From VRUE01 sp963704545 (GTDB taxonomy: Bacteria; Actinomycetota; Thermoleophilia; Solirubrobacterales; 70-9): a stretch of 64,000 nt of DNA. Positions within the stretch are counted from its first letter, which is position 1. Every line of letters starts with the position of its first letter. A program made the translations under genes and the position numbers. The notes under the pieces are model-generated. The model saw only the letters and a list, made by a program, of their open reading frames with translations, had not been told where the DNA came from and made no database searches. The DNA is taken from NCBI GenBank assembly GCA_963704545.1, contig OY969915.1, positions 248,001 through 312,000 of the forward strand, in the 5' to 3' direction. Positions 60,137 to 64,000 of this stretch are shown here, in pieces.

Positions 60137-61147
60137 TTGGCTGACCTCACCAAGCATTACGGCGAGGTGGTCGCGGTTGCGGGAATTAGCCTCGAGATCG
60201 AGGCTGGCGAGTTCTTCACGATGCTCGGCCCCTCGGGCTCGGGGAAGACGACGACGCTGCGGATGATCGCCGGCTTCGAGGACCCCAGCGGTGGCACGGT
60301 CGAGCTTGCGGGCGAGGACGTGAGTCGCGTGCCGCCATACGACCGCGCGGTAAACACGGTATTCCAGGACTACGCCCTCTTCCCCCACATGACGGTGGGC
60401 GAGAACGTCGCCTACGGGCTGCGCGTCGCCAAGGTCGCGAAGGCCGAGCGCGAACGCCGCAGCGAAGAGGCGCTGGAGATGGTGCGCCTGCCGGGCTATG
60501 GCGAGCGCAAGCCCGGCGAGCTCTCCGGCGGCCAGCGCCAGCGCGTGGCCCTGGCCCGGGCGATCGTCAACCGGCCCAGGGTCCTGCTCCTCGACGAGCC
60601 GCTGGGCGCTCTCGACCTGAAGCTGCGCGAGCAGATGCAGATCGAGCTGAAGGCGATCCAGGGCGAGGTCGGGATCACCTTCGTCTACGTCACCCACGAC
60701 CAGGACGAGGCGCTGACGATGAGCGATCGCATCGCCGTCTTCAACCAGGGCCGGATCGAGCAGGTCAGCCCTCCGGTCGAGCTCTACGAGCGGCCGGCAA
60801 CCGAGTTCGTCGCCGGCTTCGTCGGCGTTTCCAACCTGCTCGAGCGCGACGGGTCGCGCTTCACCATCCGCCCGGAGAAGATCCAGCTGGTCGAGTCCAC
60901 GGCGACGCCCAACGGCCTTCGCACCGAGCGCGGACGTATCGCCGATGTGTCCTACGCCGGGATGGTGACCCGCTACACGGTTGCCCTCGACGCCGGTGGA
61001 GAGCTTCAACTCGTACGACAGAACGTCGAAGGCACGTCACTCGACGCTGCCTCGGAGCAGGGAAGGGAGGTCATCGTCGGCTGGCGCCCGGAGCACACGG
61101 TCGCTGTCCGTGGCAGTTCGACCACTACAGAGGAGGAACAACCGTGA
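60137..61147 (+). CDS. potA: Spermidine/putrescine-type ABC transporter ATP-binding protein
   Basis: A 336-residue ABC ATPase. Walker A GPSGSGKTTTLRM, Q-loop VFQDYALFPHMTV, signature LSGGQRQRVALARA, Walker B VLLLDEPLGALD, switch His in YVTHDQDEAL; a C-terminal TOBE-like domain follows (about 240-336). No ATG or GTG is available before the conserved start, so TTG 60137 is used. It shares GTGA with the binding-protein gene, first of the potA-D-B-C run. Confidence 0.92.
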   Translation: MADLTKHYGEVVAVAGISLEIEAGEFFTMLGPSGSGKTTTLRMIAGFEDPSGGTVELAGEDVSRVPPYDRAVNTVFQDYALFPHMTVGENVAYGLRVAKVAKAERERRSEEALEMVRLPGYGERKPGELSGGQRQRVALARAIVNRPRVLLLDEPLGALDLKLREQMQIELKAIQGEVGITFVYVTHDQDEALTMSDRIAVFNQGRIEQVSPPVELYERPATEFVAGFVGVSNLLERDGSRFTIRPEKIQLVESTATPNGLRTERGRIADVSYAGMVTRYTVALDAGGELQLVRQNVEGTSLDAASEQGREVIVGWRPEHTVAVRGSSTTTEEEQP

Positions 61148-62331
61148 AAACGCATTCAAACCCCGCGCGGACGGCATGGCTGGTCATCGGAGGGTTGCTG
61201 GCAGTCATGCTTCTGTTCGCCGGCTGCGGCTCCAGCGACGACGACAGCACGTCCGGCAACGAACTGCAGAAGGTCGGCAAGAGCGAGGGATCGCTCGACC
61301 TGATCTCTTGGGCCGGCTACGTCGAACCGGAATGGACCAAGCCCTTCGAACAGAAGACCGGCTGCAAGGTCAACGGGAAGGTCGCCGGCACCTCCGACGA
61401 AATGGTGCAGCTGATGCGCAGCGGCGAATACGACGGGGTCTCCGCCTCGGGCAACGCCACCGCCCGGCTGGTCGAAGGCAACGACGTCGACCCAGTCAAC
61501 GTCAGCCTCGTCCCGAACTACAAGACCGTCTTCTCCGACCTCAAGAACCAGCCCTACAACACCTTCGACGGCCAGCCATACGGCATACCCCATGGCCGCG
61601 GAGCAAACCTGCTGATGTGGAACAGCGACTCGGTGCAGCCCGAACCGAAGTCCTGGAACGTCACGCTCGACCCCGAAGTCGCCTCCAAGTACAAGGGCAA
61701 GATCAGCCAGTACGACGACCCGATGTCGATCGCGGAAGCGGCGGTCTACCTGAAAGCGCACAACCCCGACCTCGGGATCGAAGATCCCTACGAGCTGAAC
61801 GAAGAACAGTTCGAAGCGGCGGTGCAGCTGATGAAAGAACAGCGGTCATTGGTCGGTGAATACTGGTCGGAAGCCGAAAAGCAGATCTCGTCCTTCGCCA
61901 GCGGCGACAATCAGGTCGGCACGACGTGGCAATACCAGTACTTCCTGCTCAAGGAAGAAGGCGAGCCGGTGGCGGCCAGCCCGGCGAACCAGGGCTTCCT
62001 GCCCGAAGAGGGCGCGACGGGATGGTCCGACACCTGGATGATCAGCTCCGAAGCGGCGCATCCCAATTGCATGTACATGTGGATGAACTGGATCATCGAA
62101 CCGAAGGCGAACGCCCAGGTGGCGGAATACTTCGGCGAGGCGCCGGCCCAGGAACTGGCATGCGAGCAAACGGCAAATCCGAACTTCTGCGCTGAATACC
62201 ACGCGGAAGAACCCAATTTCTGGAAACGCGTCTACTACTGGAAGACCCCGCTCGCCGACTGCGGCAACGGGTCCGAAGACTGCAAGGACTACAACGACTG
62301 GGTCCAGGCCTGGACCTCGATCAAGGGTTGA
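61144..62331 (+). CDS. potD: Polyamine-type ABC transporter substrate-binding lipoprotein
   Basis: A 395-residue solute-binding protein of the PotD/PotF type. Lipoprotein signal ending in the lipobox LLFAGC at about residue 28. WAGYVEPEWTKPFEQKTGCK and GVSASGNATARLVEGNDVDP are typical of the fold; late cysteines (CEQTANPNFC; DCGNGSEDC) may form disulfides. The gene prefers GAA for Glu, whereas its neighbours prefer GAG, a visible difference in synonymous use. Overlaps the permease gene as TTGA. The exact substrate (polyamine or other cation) is inferred. Confidence 0.9.
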   Translation: MKTHSNPARTAWLVIGGLLAVMLLFAGCGSSDDDSTSGNELQKVGKSEGSLDLISWAGYVEPEWTKPFEQKTGCKVNGKVAGTSDEMVQLMRSGEYDGVSASGNATARLVEGNDVDPVNVSLVPNYKTVFSDLKNQPYNTFDGQPYGIPHGRGANLLMWNSDSVQPEPKSWNVTLDPEVASKYKGKISQYDDPMSIAEAAVYLKAHNPDLGIEDPYELNEEQFEAAVQLMKEQRSLVGEYWSEAEKQISSFASGDNQVGTTWQYQYFLLKEEGEPVAASPANQGFLPEEGATGWSDTWMISSEAAHPNCMYMWMNWIIEPKANAQVAEYFGEAPAQELACEQTANPNFCAEYHAEEPNFWKRVYYWKTPLADCGNGSEDCKDYNDWVQAWTSIKG

Positions 62332-63182
62332 GCCGCAGGCTCGCCAAGCTGTTCCACGGGCGCCCCCGCCTTCAGGTGGGGGCGCTCCTGGCGGGCCCCG
62401 CCGGCTGGCTGGTCGTCGGCTACCTCGGCTCGCTAGCCCTCCTTCTCGTCGCCTCGCTGTGGTCGGTCAACGCCGTCAGTGGCGAGCTCGAGAAAAGCCT
62501 CAGCTTCGAAAACTTCGAAATCCTCTTCGACGAACCGGTCTACCGCGACATCATCGGTCGCACGGTCCTGATCGCGGCGTTGGTGACGATCACGGACGCG
62601 GTCCTCGCTTTCCCAATTGCCTTCTACATGGCCAAGGTCGCGAGTCGCCGGACCAAGGCGATCCTCGTCGTCGCGGTGCTGATCCCACTCTGGTCGAGCT
62701 ACCTGGTCAAGGTTCTCTCCTGGCGCAACATGATCGGCGGTGGCGGGCTGATCGATTGGGTCCTGGAACCGCTCGGCCTCAACGGGCCCGGCTACGGCAA
62801 TGCCGCAGTCTGGCTGGTGATGAGCTACCTCTGGCTGCCGTACATGATCCTGCCGATCTTCGCCGGGCTGGAGCGAATCCCCAACTCGCTGATCAGCGCC
62901 TCGGAGGATCTTGGCGCCAAATCCTTCACCACCTTCCGCCGGGTGATCCTGCCGCTCTCCTTCCCCGCTGTCGTCGCTGGCTCGATCTTCACCTTCGCCC
63001 TCACCCTCGGCGACTACATCACACCCAGGCTGGTCTCCAACAACCAGTTCATCGGCAACGTCGTCTTCAACAACATCTCCAACAACCTGCCCTTCGCCGC
63101 GGCCCTGGCGCTGGTGCCGATCGTGGTGATGGTCGGCTACCTGCTCGTCGCGCGAAAGCTCGGCGCCTTCGAGCACGTATAG
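62328..63182 (+). CDS. potB: Polyamine-type ABC transporter permease B
   Basis: A 284-residue permease with six helices. The EAA loop, contacting the ATPase, is in ISASEDLGAKSFTTFRRVIL followed by PLSFP. TTG start at 62328 overlaps the potD stop (TTGA), so translation is coupled. Seven bp separate it from potC. Confidence 0.91.
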   Translation: MSRRLAKLFHGRPRLQVGALLAGPAGWLVVGYLGSLALLLVASLWSVNAVSGELEKSLSFENFEILFDEPVYRDIIGRTVLIAALVTITDAVLAFPIAFYMAKVASRRTKAILVVAVLIPLWSSYLVKVLSWRNMIGGGGLIDWVLEPLGLNGPGYGNAAVWLVMSYLWLPYMILPIFAGLERIPNSLISASEDLGAKSFTTFRRVILPLSFPAVVAGSIFTFALTLGDYITPRLVSNNQFIGNVVFNNISNNLPFAAALALVPIVVMVGYLLVARKLGAFEHV

Positions 63183-63189
63183 GAGAACG

Positions 63190-64000
63190 GTGAGACTTTC
63201 GAGGCGATCCACGATCCTGCTCCGCGTCGCCGTCGGCGCGGGGCTCGCATTCATCTACATCCCGCTGATCGTCCTTGGGATCTACGCCTTCAACTCGAGC
63301 AAGATCCTCGAATGGCCGCCACCCGGCTTCACCTTCGAGTGGTTCCCGAAGGCGATCGAAAGCACGGCACGCGACGCCTTCTGGACCTCGATCAAGGTCG
63401 GGCTCGCCGCCACCGCGATCGCCCTGGTGCTGGGGACGCTCGCGTCGCTGGCGGTCGCCCGGCACCGCTTCTTCGGCCGCGAGACGATCTCGTTCCTCGT
63501 CATCCTGCCGATCGCCCTGCCGGGGATCGTGACCGGGGTGGCGCTCAACAACACCTTCACCCAGGTGTTCGGCATCGACCTCTCGCTGTTCACCGTGATC
63601 GTCGCCCACGCCACCTTCTGCATAGTCGTCGTCTACAACAACTCGATCGCGCGGCTGCGCAGGATGTCCTCCTCTTTCGAGGAGGCCTCAGCCGACCTCG
63701 GCGCCAACACCTGGCAGACCTTCCGCTACGTCACGCTCCCCAACATGCGTTCGGCACTGGGCGCCGGCGGCCTGCTCGCCTTCGGCCTCTCCTTCGACGA
63801 GATCATCGTCACCACGTTCACGATCGGCGCCGGAGAACAGACTCTCCCCTACTGGATCTTCAGCAATCTCTTCCGCGCCCAGGAGCGCCCGATCGTCAAC
63901 GCCGTCGCCGTCCTGGTCGTCCTGATCTCGATCGTCCCGGTCTATCTCGCCTACCGCCTCACCCGCGAGGAAGGCGGTGTCGCTGCCGCCCGGGGCGGAC
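63190..64000 (+). CDS. potC: Polyamine-type ABC transporter permease C (3' partial)
   Basis: From GTG 63190 (AGGAGAA upstream) the frame stays open to the window end, 270 codons seen. Six helices; the EAA loop is EEASADLGANTWQTFRYVTL. FAFNSSK-like AFNSSKILEWPPPGFTFEWF after helix 1 is typical of PotC. It completes the ABC transporter with potA, potD and potB. Only the C-terminal few residues are missing. Confidence 0.92.
   Translation, partial: MRLSRRSTILLRVAVGAGLAFIYIPLIVLGIYAFNSSKILEWPPPGFTFEWFPKAIESTARDAFWTSIKVGLAATAIALVLGTLASLAVARHRFFGRETISFLVILPIALPGIVTGVALNNTFTQVFGIDLSLFTVIVAHATFCIVVVYNNSIARLRRMSSSFEEASADLGANTWQTFRYVTLPNMRSALGAGGLLAFGLSFDEIIVTTFTIGAGEQTLPYWIFSNLFRAQERPIVNAVAVLVVLISIVPVYLAYRLTREEGGVAAARGG

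Overview
The window is about 64 kb of high-GC bacterial chromosome. Gene density, the frequent GTG and TTG starts, the decaprenyl-phosphate phosphoribosyltransferase homologue, the fused actinobacterial-type 2-oxoglutarate dehydrogenase and the family of secreted 'RLTYANV…NAVT-KIK' proteins all point to an actinobacterium. The class Thermoleophilia (Solirubrobacterales) is the best guess from memory of those families; no rRNA is present to settle it.

Layout. (1) 2-13615: complex I genes nuoD (5' cut), E, F, G, H, I, then an inverted DUF4242-like gene, then nuoJ, K, L, M, N. (2) 13652-29827: mixed housekeeping and catabolic genes: GST-like protein, two VOC proteins, acyl-CoA synthetase, AEC transporter, nitrilase, a nucleotidyltransferase pair, a two-domain ThyX, a CBS protein, a VapBC pair, a flippase-like membrane protein, a sulfotransferase, a RibD-like reductase and an acyl-CoA dehydrogenase. 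(3) 29913-32212: three secreted paralogues in tandem. (4) 32327-50004: an APH-type kinase, a histidine kinase/response regulator pair, a DEAD-box helicase, a quinone oxidoreductase, a PfkB kinase, citrate synthase, a UbiA-type prenyltransferase, an alkylglycerone-phosphate-synthase-like FAD enzyme, a two-domain SDR reductase and a very large lipoyl-E2-E1 fusion of 2-oxoglutarate dehydrogenase. (5) 50219-53032: aconitase. (6) 53042-58300: an accessory island with an IS481-type element immediately upstream of aconitase, a PIN-nuclease module, a DDE transposase, an XRE/winged-helix pair, an internally deleted IS481 derivative and a Phd/RelE pair. (7) 58390-64000: an SDR, a secreted NlpC/P60-like hydrolase behind a cyclic-di-AMP (ydaO) riboswitch, and a potABCD-type polyamine ABC operon that runs out of the window.

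Metabolically, three TCA-cycle enzymes (citrate synthase, aconitase, 2-oxoglutarate dehydrogenase), complex I and fatty-acid activation/oxidation genes lie together, suggesting an aerobic heterotroph.

The most striking feature is not a gene. The window is studded with at least sixteen long inverted repeats of 45 to about 380 bp. Several form families: A (three copies, 1120-1194, 23786-23896, 43546-43638), B (25668-25721, 41761-41814), C (34632-34680, 42382-42430) and D (16770-16858, 45929-46014). Many lie inside or at the ends of coding genes and are translated in frame (nuoG, nuoJ, nuoM, the histidine kinase, the FAD enzyme, the E2 linker of 2-oxoglutarate dehydrogenase). In family A the core is nearly identical between copies while the outer arms differ completely from copy to copy yet stay perfectly self-complementary. 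This is the best candidate in the window for something undescribed.
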